Shown: positions 8,090-16,517, counted from the stretch's first letter. The stretch: DNA of 64,000 nt from Corynebacterium sp. ACRPS (GCF_022346005.1 NZ_JAKRMY010000012.1:1-64000), one strand, 5' to 3'. Program-made: numbers and translations. Notes: generated by a model from the sequence alone, not told the origin.

Positions 8090-8310
8090 GTCTCCATTAT
8101 TCACGATAAAAACTCACCACGCGACGAGTTCATCCTTCTGAAAAATCTCCTTGAGCACCAAAAGCGCCCTCGGAGAACTACATTTCCATTTCATGCCCGT
8201 AGCGGGGGAATACTCGTATTACGCTTGCAGAATAGGGGGCCTGGCTCCTGATTGGTGGCCACCGCATTTTGTCATTTAACCCCGTTTAGGCCTGTCGTTT
8301 AAGCTGGCAA

Positions 8311-8346
8311 AACAACAAAATCCCAAGCGCATTCGCCCGGGATTTG
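8311..8346 (-). terminator. Terminator after tRNA-Ser(GCT)
   Basis: AAATCCC and GGGATTT (about 8318-8324 and 8339-8345) form a stem. On the minus strand it is followed by TGTTGTTTT. Confidence 0.65.
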
Positions 8347-8348
8347 TG

Positions 8349-8437
8349 TGGCGGAGATGAGAGGATTCGAACCTCCGGACCCCAGAAGGGTCAACTCCTT
8401 AGCAGGGAGCCCCATTCGGCCGCTCTGGCACATCTCC
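8349..8437 (-). tRNA. tRNA-Ser (anticodon GCT), CCA encoded
   Basis: The acceptor stem is GGAGATG/CATCTCC. A long variable arm is present, as expected for type II tRNAs. The anticodon loop CTGCTAA carries GCT and the T-loop is GGTTCGAATCC. After the discriminator G, CCA is present in the DNA (8349-8351). Confidence 0.95.
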
Positions 8438-8557
8438 AAGTTCAGAAAGAACCGTAAAAGACAATACCTGCCGCATGCGCCACGGCCAAACTAACCCCCT
8501 GGTTTTGTCCCCGGTTTTCTTCCACGCGCGCAGGAGAGACGACCTAGAGTGGTAGCC

Positions 8558-9610
8558 ATGATTCGCTCCGACTTACGCGCCATTCCGGGCTATGTGCCCG
8601 GCGCGCGCCACGATGATGCCCTCAAGCTCTCTTCTAATGAGGCCACGCAGCCACCGCTGCCTGAGGCCGCAGAGGCTATGGCCCGCGCCACCGCCGAGGC
8701 CAATCGCTATCCGGATATCGCGGCCACCGAGTTGCGTGAGGATCTGGCCGAGCACTTAGGCGTGAGCTTCGACCAGGTTGCGGTAGGCACGGGTTCTTCC
8801 GCGCTGTGCCAGCAATTGGTACAGATCACCACCACGCCCGGTGAGGAAGTGATTTTTCCGTGGCGTTCCTTCGAGGCTTATCCCATCTTTGCCCAGGTTG
8901 TGGGCGCACGCCCCATTCCAGTTCCACTCGATGCGGACCAGCGCGTGGATTTGGCCGCGATGGCGGAGAAGATTACCGCGGATACGCGCCTAATTTTCGT
9001 CTGCAATCCGAATAATCCTTCCGGCACCACCGTGACTAAGGCGGAGTTCGCCGAATTTATGGACGCGGTGCCAAGCGATGTCCTCGTTGCCCTCGATGAG
9101 GCCTATATCGAATACAACCGGAATTCCGATACCCCGCTGGGCACCGAGCTTTTTGGCACTTATCCCAACGTGGTTTTCCTGCGGACCTTCTCCAAGGCCT
9201 ATGGTTTGGCCGGCGTGCGCGTGGGCTATGCCTATGGCCCAGAAGATGTCATCGCGGCGCTGAATAAAGTAGCGATTCCGTTTTCCATCAACGCCGTGGC
9301 CCAGGCCGGTGCCCGCGCCGCGCTAGCAGCGCAGGATTCGCTGCGCGAGCGCACCGAAGAGACCTGTGACCAGCGCCAACGGGTGGAAAAGGAACTGGCA
9401 GAATGGGGCGTTCCCCACTCGGAAGCCAACCACGTATGGCTGCCGGCGGCGAATATTGAAAGGCTAGGAACGCCGCAGGAATTAGCCGCACGCCTAGCCA
9501 CACGCGGCGTGCTCGTTCGCGCCTTTAGCGAAGGCATACGCATTACTATTACAACCGAGGAAGAAACTAACGCCCTGCTGCAGGCGTGGAACGATACCGT
9601 AGGAGGCTAA
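8558..9610 (+). CDS. pat: HisC-like aromatic amino acid (phenylalanine) aminotransferase
   Basis: The 350-aa PLP enzyme belongs to class I/II fold-type I aminotransferases and is closest by eye to the HisC/Pat group. NPNNPSGT and the Asp in VALDEAYIEY bind the cofactor. FSKAYGLAGVRVGY carries the Schiff-base lysine, and the C-terminal arginine lies in GIRITI. Pat makes phenylalanine or tyrosine from the 2-oxo acid. A histidinol-phosphate role is possible, but hisC normally sits in the his operon. ATG 8558 is chosen because TAGAGT (8545-8550) lies exactly 7 nt upstream, giving a leaderless message. The next gene begins directly after its stop. Confidence 0.82.
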   Translation: MIRSDLRAIPGYVPGARHDDALKLSSNEATQPPLPEAAEAMARATAEANRYPDIAATELREDLAEHLGVSFDQVAVGTGSSALCQQLVQITTTPGEEVIFPWRSFEAYPIFAQVVGARPIPVPLDADQRVDLAAMAEKITADTRLIFVCNPNNPSGTTVTKAEFAEFMDAVPSDVLVALDEAYIEYNRNSDTPLGTELFGTYPNVVFLRTFSKAYGLAGVRVGYAYGPEDVIAALNKVAIPFSINAVAQAGARAALAAQDSLRERTEETCDQRQRVEKELAEWGVPHSEANHVWLPAANIERLGTPQELAARLATRGVLVRAFSEGIRITITTEEETNALLQAWNDTVGG

Positions 9611-10003
9611 ATGCGTTCGTTGACCAATTTTGCCCTCAATGTAGTCGCCATCGCGATTGCGCTCTGGGTCGTAGTGGGCATTATCCCCGGGATTTATATC
9701 ACCCCGGATAAGCTGGGCAATTTCATTGCTGTGGCCATTGTTTTCATCATCATTAATGCGGTGGTCATGCCCGTGCTGCGTTTTATCGGCGCCCCGCTGA
9801 CCTGCCTTACCCTAGGGCTATTCGCGCTCGTCATCAACGGCGCCGCCCTGCTGATCGTGGAGTGGACGCTCAATACCTTTGACTTAGGAATTGGCCACCT
9901 TGTGGTCAATTCCTGGGGCTCTGCAATCTTCGGCGCCATCGTCTTGTCCTTAGTCAGCAGCTTGGTCAATTTCTTTACCAGCCCGCTGCGCGAGCCGGTC
10001 TAA
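9611..10003 (+). CDS. Four-helix membrane protein of the phage-holin superfamily IV
   Basis: The 130-aa protein has four membrane segments: residues ~6-27, 34-55, 65-85 and 100-122. The APLTCLTLGLFALVINGAAL block is typical of the small 'phage holin 4-2' family found on many actinobacterial chromosomes. Despite the family name, no phage genes are near. The start follows the pat stop by one base, so the two are probably cotranscribed. Its role is unknown. Confidence 0.8.
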   Translation: MRSLTNFALNVVAIAIALWVVVGIIPGIYITPDKLGNFIAVAIVFIIINAVVMPVLRFIGAPLTCLTLGLFALVINGAALLIVEWTLNTFDLGIGHLVVNSWGSAIFGAIVLSLVSSLVNFFTSPLREPV

Positions 10004-10012
10004 AGGAACGGG

Positions 10013-10273
10013 TTATCCCCCGGCGAAGGGCGGCAGCACGTCAACGCGGGTCACGCCCATGAGCGGCGAGTCCGCCTGAGTGTTGCCGGCGCCATCGATA
10101 AGAAAGTTGCAGCGCCCCAGCACCTCTTTCATGCTCATACCGGCCTCCGTAGTGCCGGTGTGGTCCTTGCCCAGCTGCTCTATGAGCTGGCCTAAGGTGG
10201 TGGGCGCTTTTACCTGCTCCGAAGCTACGCCAGCCGCGGCACGAGCGGCGGCGAAATAGTGAACGGTCAACAT
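10013..10273 (-). CDS. moaD: Molybdopterin synthase small subunit MoaD
   Basis: The 86-aa ubiquitin-like protein ends in PPFAGG; the terminal Gly-Gly is the site that is adenylated and thiocarboxylated. MoaD-COSH gives sulfur to precursor Z together with MoaE, which is encoded at 11934. The ATG at 10273 has AGGAAGC before it and a CATAGT box at 10281-10286. It is divergent from moeA with only 58 bp between the two starts. The activating enzyme (12392) is in the opposite arm of the cluster. Confidence 0.9.
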   Translation of the reverse strand: MLTVHYFAAARAAAGVASEQVKAPTTLGQLIEQLGKDHTGTTEAGMSMKEVLGRCNFLIDGAGNTQADSPLMGVTRVDVLPPFAGG

Positions 10274-10331
10274 GCTTCCTACTATGCCCGCAGGCTTCGA
10301 ACGTGTCGAACTCGCGGGTAAACTTGACGCC
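10274..10331. promoter_or_regulatory. Divergent moaD/moeA promoter region
   Basis: Two -10 boxes face outwards, each exactly 7 nt from a start codon: CATAGT (10281-10286, minus) for moaD and TAAACT (10319-10324, plus) for moeA. Both transcripts would be leaderless, so no untranslated molybdenum-cofactor riboswitch can exist here. Confidence 0.55.
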
Positions 10332-11468
10332 ATGCGCACTCCCGAAACCCACGCGCACGAGGTCGCGGCTGCCCTCGGCCCGCGCGAAGTCATATCCCGG
10401 TCCTTGGGCCAGGCACAGGAGATGGTCCTTGCCTCCGATGTCTATACCACCTTCCCCTCGCCGCGCTTTAGCAATTCCCAAATGGATGGCTACGCGCTGC
10501 CTGCTACCGAAGCCGGTGCGTATGAGGTGGGCCCCACCATCGCCGCAGGCGCGGATCCCGCCGAGCTGCTGGATGGCCCTTTGCGCGCCGCCAGCCCCAT
10601 CATGACCGGAGCCAAGGTTCCGGAGGGCACGGCAGCCATCGTGCCGATTGAAAAGTGCCAGCCGCAGGAGTTCCTCCAGCCGGGCGAGACCATTACAGTT
10701 CCGGCCACTGAAAAGGGCCAATTCATCCGCGGGACGGGCACGGACCTCGAGCAGGGCGCTCTCCTGGCCGCCAAGGGCGATAAGCTCACCCCGGTGCGCT
10801 TGGCCGCGCTGGCCTCCCAGGGCATCGAGGAGGTCACCGTTTACCGCCCCGCCCGCATCCTCGTGTGCACCGGCGGCGCGGAAATTGGTACGGGTATAGC
10901 TGCTATTCCCGATGCCAATGCACCGCTCATCTCTGCTATGGCCCACCGCGCCGGCATTGAGGTCGCCGGTTATGTCACCACCGATGATGATCCGGAGGTG
11001 CTCACCCGCGCGCTGGAGGAGGCCACTAAGCTCCACCGCCCCGATGCCATCGTCACCTCCGGCGGTATTTCTGCGGGCAAATACGAGGTCATCCGGCAGG
11101 TGCTCACCGGCTGGTTTGGCCACGTGGATCAGCAGCCCGGCGGGCCGCAGGGCATCGCCAGTTTCCATGGCACCCCGGTCATCTGCTTGCCCGGCAATCC
11201 GATTTCCACCATGGTGAGCTTCCGCCTCTTTGTCGCCCCCACCCTGGGCTGGGCACCCGCGGCATATCGCGTACCAATCGCGCACGCCATCGAGGGGCTG
11301 CCCCACAAGGATCAATTCCGCCGCGGGTACGCCGATGCGCAAGCCCACGTTACTGGCGGTGCTAGCTCTCACCTGCTGGCCCAAGCCGCCAATGCCACCC
11401 ACCTCATCCGCATTCCTGCCGGTAAGAGCCTCAGCGCAGGAGAAAAAGTAAAGGTCTATCCCCTATGA
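10332..11468 (+). CDS. moeA: Molybdopterin molybdenumtransferase MoeA
   Basis: The 378-aa protein inserts molybdate into adenylylated molybdopterin. The early block SQMDGYA is the family signature. The VTSGGISAGKYE loop belongs to the MogA-like domain III, FHGTPVICLPGNP is typical, and a short beta-barrel domain IV closes the protein. ATG 10332 is selected over an upstream in-frame ATG at 10272, because TAAACT lies 7 nt before it and the homologous N-terminus begins there. Its TGA overlaps the ATG of the next gene, so the moeA-mog-moaE-moeB genes form one operon. Confidence 0.93.
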   Translation: MRTPETHAHEVAAALGPREVISRSLGQAQEMVLASDVYTTFPSPRFSNSQMDGYALPATEAGAYEVGPTIAAGADPAELLDGPLRAASPIMTGAKVPEGTAAIVPIEKCQPQEFLQPGETITVPATEKGQFIRGTGTDLEQGALLAAKGDKLTPVRLAALASQGIEEVTVYRPARILVCTGGAEIGTGIAAIPDANAPLISAMAHRAGIEVAGYVTTDDDPEVLTRALEEATKLHRPDAIVTSGGISAGKYEVIRQVLTGWFGHVDQQPGGPQGIASFHGTPVICLPGNPISTMVSFRLFVAPTLGWAPAAYRVPIAHAIEGLPHKDQFRRGYADAQAHVTGGASSHLLAQAANATHLIRIPAGKSLSAGEKVKVYPL

Positions 11469-11944
11469 GTTCTGCTCGCACCGCCATTGTTTTGGTCGCC
11501 TCCACCCGCGCCGCCGCCGGGGTCTACGAGGATCGCTCGGGCCCCATCGCAGTAGATTTCCTGCGCCGCAAGGGTTTCGACTGCCCTGATGCCCGCGTGG
11601 TGCCCGATGCCGATATCGCCGCAGCGGTGGACCAGGCCTTCGCCGAAAAGCCCGCGGTTATCCTTACCTCCGGCGGAACGGGCCTGACCCCGGACGATCT
11701 CACCGTCGATGCCGTACAGCCCCATCTCACGCGGGAGCTTCCCGGCATCGCCATGGCCTTTTGGAATAAAGGCTTGGAGACTATCCCCACCGCAGTGGCC
11801 TCGCGCGCGGTCGCAGGCGTCAATGACACCACCTTTGCCATGACCCTGCCCGGTTCTACCGGCGGAGTCAAAGATAGTTGCGCCGTGCTAGAGGATTTAA
11901 TCGTCCACATCGTCGATATGTTAGAAGGAAAACATGAGCACTGA
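11465..11944 (+). CDS. mog: Molybdopterin adenylyltransferase (MogA/MoaB family)
   Basis: The 159-aa protein activates molybdopterin with ATP to MPT-AMP, the substrate of MoeA. Visible motifs are the ILTSGGTGLTPDDLT loop (residues ~60-74) and LPGSTGGVKDS (~125-135), which bind the pterin phosphate. The start overlaps the moeA stop (ATGA). Its own end overlaps the moaE start by 11 bp, so translation is coupled through the operon. Mog and MoaB cannot be told apart by eye. Confidence 0.9.
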   Translation: MSSARTAIVLVASTRAAAGVYEDRSGPIAVDFLRRKGFDCPDARVVPDADIAAAVDQAFAEKPAVILTSGGTGLTPDDLTVDAVQPHLTRELPGIAMAFWNKGLETIPTAVASRAVAGVNDTTFAMTLPGSTGGVKDSCAVLEDLIVHIVDMLEGKHEH

Positions 11945-12395
11945 TCCTTCTTATGTCGCCGCGCAGACTGGGCTCACTGTCGGCGCCATACTGACCGAGC
12001 AGCCCCTCGAGCCCCTCCTTGCCGCCGCCAAAGCAGAGGTCACCACCTCAGCCATGGGCGCGGTGGTCACGTTCGAGGGCATCGTGCGCGATCACGATGG
12101 CGGCCGGCCCGATGTCACTCAGCTGTCTTACTCCGCACACCCTAGCGCCCCAGAAAAGCTGCGCGAGATTGTCGATGAAGTAGCAGGCCAGCACCCCGTG
12201 CGCTTGTGGTCGGCCCACCGCACCGGCGATCTACAGGTGGGCGATTTGGCCTTTACCGTCGTCGCCGCCTCTGCCCACCGCGGCGATGCCTTCCGCGCCG
12301 CGGAGTCCTGTGCCGATCGAGTCAAGGCCGAGGTGCCCATTTGGAAGGAACAAAGCCACGGCGATGGCTCCATCAACTGGGTGGGCCTCGAATGA
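11934..12395 (+). CDS. moaE: Molybdopterin synthase catalytic subunit MoaE
   Basis: The 153-aa protein pairs with MoaD to convert precursor Z into molybdopterin. GAVVTFEGIVRDH is the N-terminal signature, SAHRGDAFRAAE is the central block, and VKAEVPIWKEQ carries the conserved lysines that bind substrate and the MoaD tail. Upstream and downstream starts overlap (ATGA), as for the rest of the operon. Confidence 0.93.
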   Translation: MSTDPSYVAAQTGLTVGAILTEQPLEPLLAAAKAEVTTSAMGAVVTFEGIVRDHDGGRPDVTQLSYSAHPSAPEKLREIVDEVAGQHPVRLWSAHRTGDLQVGDLAFTVVAASAHRGDAFRAAESCADRVKAEVPIWKEQSHGDGSINWVGLE

Positions 12396-13399
12396 GCACA
12401 CGCTATGCCCGCCAGGAGGCCCTGTGGGGTGATAAGGGCCAGCAGAAATTGGCTGACTCCCACGTCGCGGTCATCGGCGCGGGCGGGCTTGGCTCACCGG
12501 CGCTGCTCTACCTGGCAGGAGCCGGGGTGGGCCGCATCTCGCTTTTCGATGACGACCTCGTCTCCCCCTCCAACCTCCACCGGCAGGTCATTCACACCAC
12601 CGCCTCCATTGGCACCGTAAAGACCGAATCGGCCGCAACGGCGGTGCGGGCCCTCAACCCTGAGGTGGAGCTCATCTGCCACGGCCGCCTAGAATCCGCC
12701 ACCGCCCTCGAGCAGCTGCGCGGCTGCGACGTGATCCTCGATGGGACGGATAATTTCGACGCCCGCTACCTGTGCTCATGGGCCGCCCACAGCCTGGGCA
12801 TTCCCCACATTTGGGCTTCTATCCTGGGCTTTGATGCGCAGATGAGCGTCTTTTGGTCCGGCAAGGGCCCTGTGTACGAGGATGTTTTCCCCACCGCTCC
12901 TGCCCCGGGCGAGGTTCCGTCGTGTTCCCAAGCCGGCGTCCTGGGCCCCATCGTTGGCACGGTGGGTTCTGCGATGGCCTTGGAGGCTTTGAAGATCATT
13001 ACCGGCGTCGGTGCCCCACTTATTGGCACGCTCGGTTACTTTGAGGCGCTATCTGGGACCTGGGAGTATATCCCCATCCGCCCCACCGGCGCGCAGCCTA
13101 CCCAGCCAGCCGATGCCCCCGAGGTTCGCGAGATCCCCGCGCACGCCCCGCTTATCGATGTCCGCACCGACGCCGAGCGCGCCCGCTCTGCCATTCCTCA
13201 TTCAACGCATCTGCCCCTCGACCGCATCCTCGCCGGCGAAAACCCGGACATCGGCCAGGGCGATGCCGCTGTTATCTACTGCGCTAGCGGCATCCGCTCC
13301 GCGCAAGCCGTCCACGCATTGCGCGGCCGCGGCTACGAGCACGTTGTTTCACTGCGCGGCGGCATTAACGCGTGGTTGGAACAGCACGATTTGTCCTAG
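12392..13399 (+). CDS. moeB: MoaD-activating E1-like enzyme MoeB fused to a rhodanese domain
   Basis: The 335-aa protein joins a ThiF/MoeB adenylation domain (residues ~5-235; GAGGLGSPALLYLAGAGVG nucleotide loop, DGTDNFDARY) to a C-terminal rhodanese domain (~250-335; catalytic Cys in VIYCASGIRSA). It should adenylate the C-terminus of MoaD, and the rhodanese can supply sulfur. The usual zinc-binding CxxC pairs are absent: the first site reads GPVYEDVF and no second pair follows. The cysteine in PSCSQAGVLGP is kept. ATG 12392 overlaps the moaE stop; longer in-frame starts upstream lie inside moaE. Confidence 0.9.
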   Translation: MSTRYARQEALWGDKGQQKLADSHVAVIGAGGLGSPALLYLAGAGVGRISLFDDDLVSPSNLHRQVIHTTASIGTVKTESAATAVRALNPEVELICHGRLESATALEQLRGCDVILDGTDNFDARYLCSWAAHSLGIPHIWASILGFDAQMSVFWSGKGPVYEDVFPTAPAPGEVPSCSQAGVLGPIVGTVGSAMALEALKIITGVGAPLIGTLGYFEALSGTWEYIPIRPTGAQPTQPADAPEVREIPAHAPLIDVRTDAERARSAIPHSTHLPLDRILAGENPDIGQGDAAVIYCASGIRSAQAVHALRGRGYEHVVSLRGGINAWLEQHDLS

Positions 13400-13422
13400 C
13401 CTCGCCAAACAGTGTGGGGTGC

Positions 13423-13677
13423 CTATGGCCTTCCGTATTTGTCTTCCTTGCCGCGAACAAAGACGAACCAGATCAGCGGCCCCAAGAAAGGAAGGGCGAA
13501 GGTAGCGGCGATAAAGAGTATCTTGGCCGCAATCGTGTACCCAGAAGCGATAATAGAAATAACCGCCGCAATCCAGAACGCGACGAGCAAAATAATGGGA
13601 AGGAACCCAAGGAACCACCACGTGTCATTAGAGTTAGTAGATTCCGCTGCTGCTACATAAAGTTCCGAGGTATTCAT
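13423..13677 (-). CDS. PLDc_N-type small membrane protein
   Basis: The 84-aa product has two membrane helices (residues ~22-45 and 52-75) and the block ALPFLGPLIWFVFVRGKED. This matches the PLDc_N domain, the membrane hairpin found before cardiolipin synthases but here alone. ATG 13677 is supported by AAAGGACGTC just upstream. Stand-alone copies are common in actinobacteria and have no known activity. It converges with moeB. Confidence 0.75.
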   Translation of the reverse strand: MNTSELYVAAAESTNSNDTWWFLGFLPIILLVAFWIAAVISIIASGYTIAAKILFIAATFALPFLGPLIWFVFVRGKEDKYGRP

Positions 13678-13826
13678 GACGTCCTTTCGTCGAGCATTTT
13701 TATCTCTGGGACAAAGCCAGCACCGCATCGATACCTGACTTGCCCTGTACATTTCCAAGATTAAGTCTGCGCCGCACTAGGCGCGTCATCCCCCGGTATG
13801 AAATGCCACAGCAGAATCCCACTGAT

Positions 13827-14585
13827 CTAAGAGGTCTTCCGGTGCCCTGTCATCTCTAGGTTCGCTTTGTCGCCATCTAAGGTGAGGTTTCCCGTCAGTT
13901 CCTGCGTGGCCACAGCACCCGATTCGCCTTCCCCATAGGCACGCCACGTTACTGTCACGGTATCGTCGGTCCACTCCAGCTGATTAATATGCCTGCGTGC
14001 TGGCTCCATGCCATTACGGGTCCAGTCTTCTACCTGGGTAATGTAATTCAGGTCATTGTCATAAATGAGCAAGTTATCCGGCCAGGCCACGCCGCCTTGA
14101 TCGCAGACATAGGTAATAACGGCTTCATCTTTGCCATCACCGTTGATATCGGCGTAAGCACCCTTAGGGGTTCCATCCTTGTTGAGCTTTAGCCCGGCGG
14201 CAGCATTGGGATATCCAGTCTTTAAGTGCTCGGGCAAAGTCCCGTCCACCAACGTGCCGGCGTCATGCTCACACAACGCTGGTACCCACAAGGAGTACAA
14301 GTCTTCCACTGGGATGATCTTATTTTCCCCTGAAGTCGCAGATTTCTGGGCCTTTTCCGTCACTGTCGCAGTGCTCGGCTCCGTCGCGGAATCTGAGGCT
14401 CCAGCACCTTCATCATCCGTGTTTGAACTGGAGGATTCTTCGCTGACCTCGGAGGTCGCGCTAGATCCGGTGAAATTCGGCTCGCTATCGGCCTTATTAG
14501 GTTCATCGGAATTAGAGCAACCGGAAACAAAAGCGACAGCGGTCACGGCCAGGATCGCGCAAGGAGAGGTGAGAGAATTAGGCAT
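13827..14585 (-). CDS. Secreted lipoprotein of unknown function
   Basis: The 252-aa product begins with a signal peptide whose lipobox is VSGC (about residue 22), so it should be lipid-anchored at the outer face of the cytoplasmic membrane. A Ser/Glu/Thr-rich linker follows (~25-80), then a domain with GAYADINGDGKDEAVITYVC, which looks like a single FG-GAP/calcium-loop repeat. ATG 14585 is chosen because the signal peptide starts there and TATGCT lies 6 nt upstream. I do not recognise a specific family. Confidence 0.75.
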   Translation of the reverse strand: MPNSLTSPCAILAVTAVAFVSGCSNSDEPNKADSEPNFTGSSATSEVSEESSSSNTDDEGAGASDSATEPSTATVTEKAQKSATSGENKIIPVEDLYSLWVPALCEHDAGTLVDGTLPEHLKTGYPNAAAGLKLNKDGTPKGAYADINGDGKDEAVITYVCDQGGVAWPDNLLIYDNDLNYITQVEDWTRNGMEPARRHINQLEWTDDTVTVTWRAYGEGESGAVATQELTGNLTLDGDKANLEMTGHRKTS

Positions 14586-14803
14586 AAGCGCAGCATACAG
14601 TGCTAGGGCGGCTGGATTCGCGCCAATGGAGGTAAAAATGAGAATTCGGCAACCTGGCGGGAACCAGAAGCTAGCCAACTATCATCTTGTTGTGGGTCAC
14701 TTTTGGAAAGGAAGTAGGGGGCTCCGTTCTGATTCCAGACAAATTTCTAATGCATATCAGGTTTACCATCATCGCTAGAAATCAGGATGGGTCAGCGCAT
14801 GAA

Positions 14804-14836
14804 TAAACCCCGAGACCAAATGGCCTCGGGGATTTA
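14804..14836 (-). terminator. Strong terminator after the 52-aa porin-like gene
   Basis: ATCCCCGAGGCC pairs with GGTCTCGGGGTTT around an ATTT loop and ends in TTTATTC on the minus strand. It lies 20 nt after the small gene's stop codon. Confidence 0.8.
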
Positions 14837-14855
14837 TTTTCTCGCTTCTTAAATC

Positions 14856-15014
14856 TTAGAAGCCGAGGATGGAGCGGTTAAACTCGTTAACAGCGTCCGG
14901 AACCAGGTAAGGCACCTGACGGAAGAACAGGCTTGCCTGCTCAAGAGCGTCCCAGCCGGTGGAGACTGCGGAGTGTGCTGCTTCCTGTACGTTGGATACA
15001 AGATCAAGAATCAT
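14856..15014 (-). CDS. 52-aa amphipathic peptide, candidate PorA/PorH-like outer-membrane porin subunit
   Basis: The frame encodes MILDLVSNVQEAAHSAVSTG, continues WDALEQASLFFRQVPYLVPD and ends AVNEFNRSILGF. AAAGGA lies 8 nt before the ATG, a strong terminator follows, and codon use is that of a highly expressed gene. It has no signal peptide, is acidic, and can form amphipathic helices. Its size (52 aa) and the lack of a Sec signal match the short alpha-helical porins of the corynebacterial outer membrane (PorA 45 aa, PorH 57 aa in C. glutamicum). Direct homology is not evident by eye, so the role is inferred. The gene is certain enough; the function is not. Confidence 0.6.
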   Translation of the reverse strand: MILDLVSNVQEAAHSAVSTGWDALEQASLFFRQVPYLVPDAVNEFNRSILGF

Positions 15015-15043
15015 TTCAGAATTCCTTTCGAGGTTGGAAAATT

Positions 15044-15102
15044 CTTATACGCGTTTCCGCGCGCACTGATCATTGTATGTGGTTAGGTGCGGTGATGTGC
15101 AA
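15044..15102 (-). promoter_or_regulatory. Candidate promoter of the 52-aa gene in a 275-bp AT-rich leader
   Basis: TACAAT (15072-15077, minus) has a TTGCAC 19 nt upstream (15097-15102); TATAAG (15045-15050) is a second possible -10. The rest of 15015-15290 has no gene I can support. Such long leaders often precede highly expressed, regulated surface proteins. Confidence 0.35.
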
Positions 15103-15290
15103 CTTTCGAGTAGGCAGTTTATAGATTTGTTAGAAAACAATCGTCCTGGGGTTTAAACGATCTGCATTACATTTTCTTTCTATCTAAAACTTTCGCGCAA
15201 TAAATTTTAGTTTCAAAGATGATCAAGGGAAGTAGGGAAAGGTTCCACGTTTTCCCGTCCGAGGAAAGGATGAGCCGTACAGACAAGACA

Positions 15291-15319
15291 AAACCCCTAG
15301 TCAGCTGGGACTAGGGGAA
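15291..15319 (-). terminator. Terminator after tRNA-Ser(TGA)
   Basis: CCCCTAGT and GACTAGGGG form an 8-bp stem around CAGCTGG. The minus strand continues with TTTTG. Confidence 0.75.
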
Positions 15320-15329
15320 ATGCTCTCTG

Positions 15330-15414
<85 letters not shown>

Positions 15415-15527
15415 ATCGTGCCGAAGAGGCAACTTGGTTAGCTTACTAAACGGTCCCGCGCGAATCACATTGCCCCACGAGAAAATGGACGTGGCGCACA
15501 CCACACCTCCTCCATTAGATTGGCGGT

Positions 15528-16499
15528 ATGAGTGCTACACAGATGAAGGCAATCGTCCAGACCGATCCTGATACCCCACGGTCGCTAGAGCTGCAGGACG
15601 TAGACGTTCCTGAGCTGCGATCCGGGGAGGTCTTGGTGAAGGTAAAGGCGGCGGGCGTCAACCGCGGCGATATTCTGCAGACGATGGGCGCGTACCCGCC
15701 GCCACCAGGGGCATCGGAAATAATTGGGCTGGAGGCCGCCGGCGTGATTGAGGATGCCGGCGATACGGATTGGGAAGCCGGCACCGAGGTCGGCTGTTTG
15801 CTTGCAGGCGGCGGCTATGCGGAATATGTCGCGGTCCCGCAGGGTCAGCTGCTTCCGCTGCCCAAGGGATTTAGCCTGGAAGAAACCGCGGCCGTGGTTG
15901 AGGTCGGCTGCACCGTGTGGTCCAACCTGGGCATCGAGGCGGGCCTGCACGAGGGCCAGCGCCTGCTCATCCACGGCGGTGGCGGCGGCATCGGCACCTT
16001 TGCCATCCAGGTAGCAAAGGCGCTGGGCGCTGAGGTGGCTGTTACCGCCGGATCGCAGGAAAAGCTAGAGCGCTGCCGCGAGCTTGGCGCGGATATTCTC
16101 ATCAACTACAAGGAGCAGGACTTCGTCGATAAGCTCAAGGGCAGCTGCGATGTCATCCTGGATATCATCGGCGCAAAGTACCTGGAAAAGAACATGAAGT
16201 GCCTGGCCAAGGACGGCAAGCTCATCATCATCGGCATGCAGGGCGGCACCAAGGCGGATATCAATTTGGCCCCCATGCTGCCGAAGCGCCTGACCATTCA
16301 GGGCACGACGCTGCGCGCGCGTGACTTGGACGATAAGGCGGAGATCGTCGCCGGCACCATCAAAAATGTGTGGCCCATGCTGGAAGATGGCCGCGTGAAG
16401 CACGCGCTGCATGGCACGTACCCGCTTGCCGATGCCGCCCAAGCCCACGAAGCCCTCGACAGCGGCGAGGTCACGGGCACGCTGGTTCTCACGGTGTAG
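15528..16499 (+). CDS. NAD(P)H:quinone oxidoreductase, zinc-free MDR family
   Basis: The 323-aa protein is a medium-chain dehydrogenase of the QOR/PIG3 type. AAGVNRGDILQ and GLEAAGVIEDAG are the N-terminal signatures, and HGGGGGIGTFAIQVAKALGAEV is the NADPH loop (residues ~145-166). No structural or catalytic zinc cysteines are present. It occupies the position of M. tuberculosis Rv3777 at the left end of the arabinogalactan locus and converges with the Rv3778c-like gene. A direct role in wall synthesis is not established. Confidence 0.85.
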   Translation: MSATQMKAIVQTDPDTPRSLELQDVDVPELRSGEVLVKVKAAGVNRGDILQTMGAYPPPPGASEIIGLEAAGVIEDAGDTDWEAGTEVGCLLAGGGYAEYVAVPQGQLLPLPKGFSLEETAAVVEVGCTVWSNLGIEAGLHEGQRLLIHGGGGGIGTFAIQVAKALGAEVAVTAGSQEKLERCRELGADILINYKEQDFVDKLKGSCDVILDIIGAKYLEKNMKCLAKDGKLIIIGMQGGTKADINLAPMLPKRLTIQGTTLRARDLDDKAEIVAGTIKNVWPMLEDGRVKHALHGTYPLADAAQAHEALDSGEVTGTLVLTV

Positions 16500-16517
16500 T
16501 TTCCCAGCGCACCCTAT

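Noticed and set aside
8100..8260. Short minus-strand frame beginning MKWKCSSPRALL
   Set aside because: Only 26 codons, no ribosome site, no likely function.
9611..10003. 'Phage holin' gene as evidence of a prophage
   Set aside because: The family name is historical; no other phage gene lies nearby and the neighbours are core genes.
10041..11402. 453-codon open frame on the minus strand over moeA
   Set aside because: Antisense to moeA and overlaps the real moaD in another frame.
14638..14778. 46-codon plus-strand frame behind a GGAGG site
   Set aside because: The ribosome site is good, but the product has no recognisable character, and the region is the upstream flank of the divergent lipoprotein gene.
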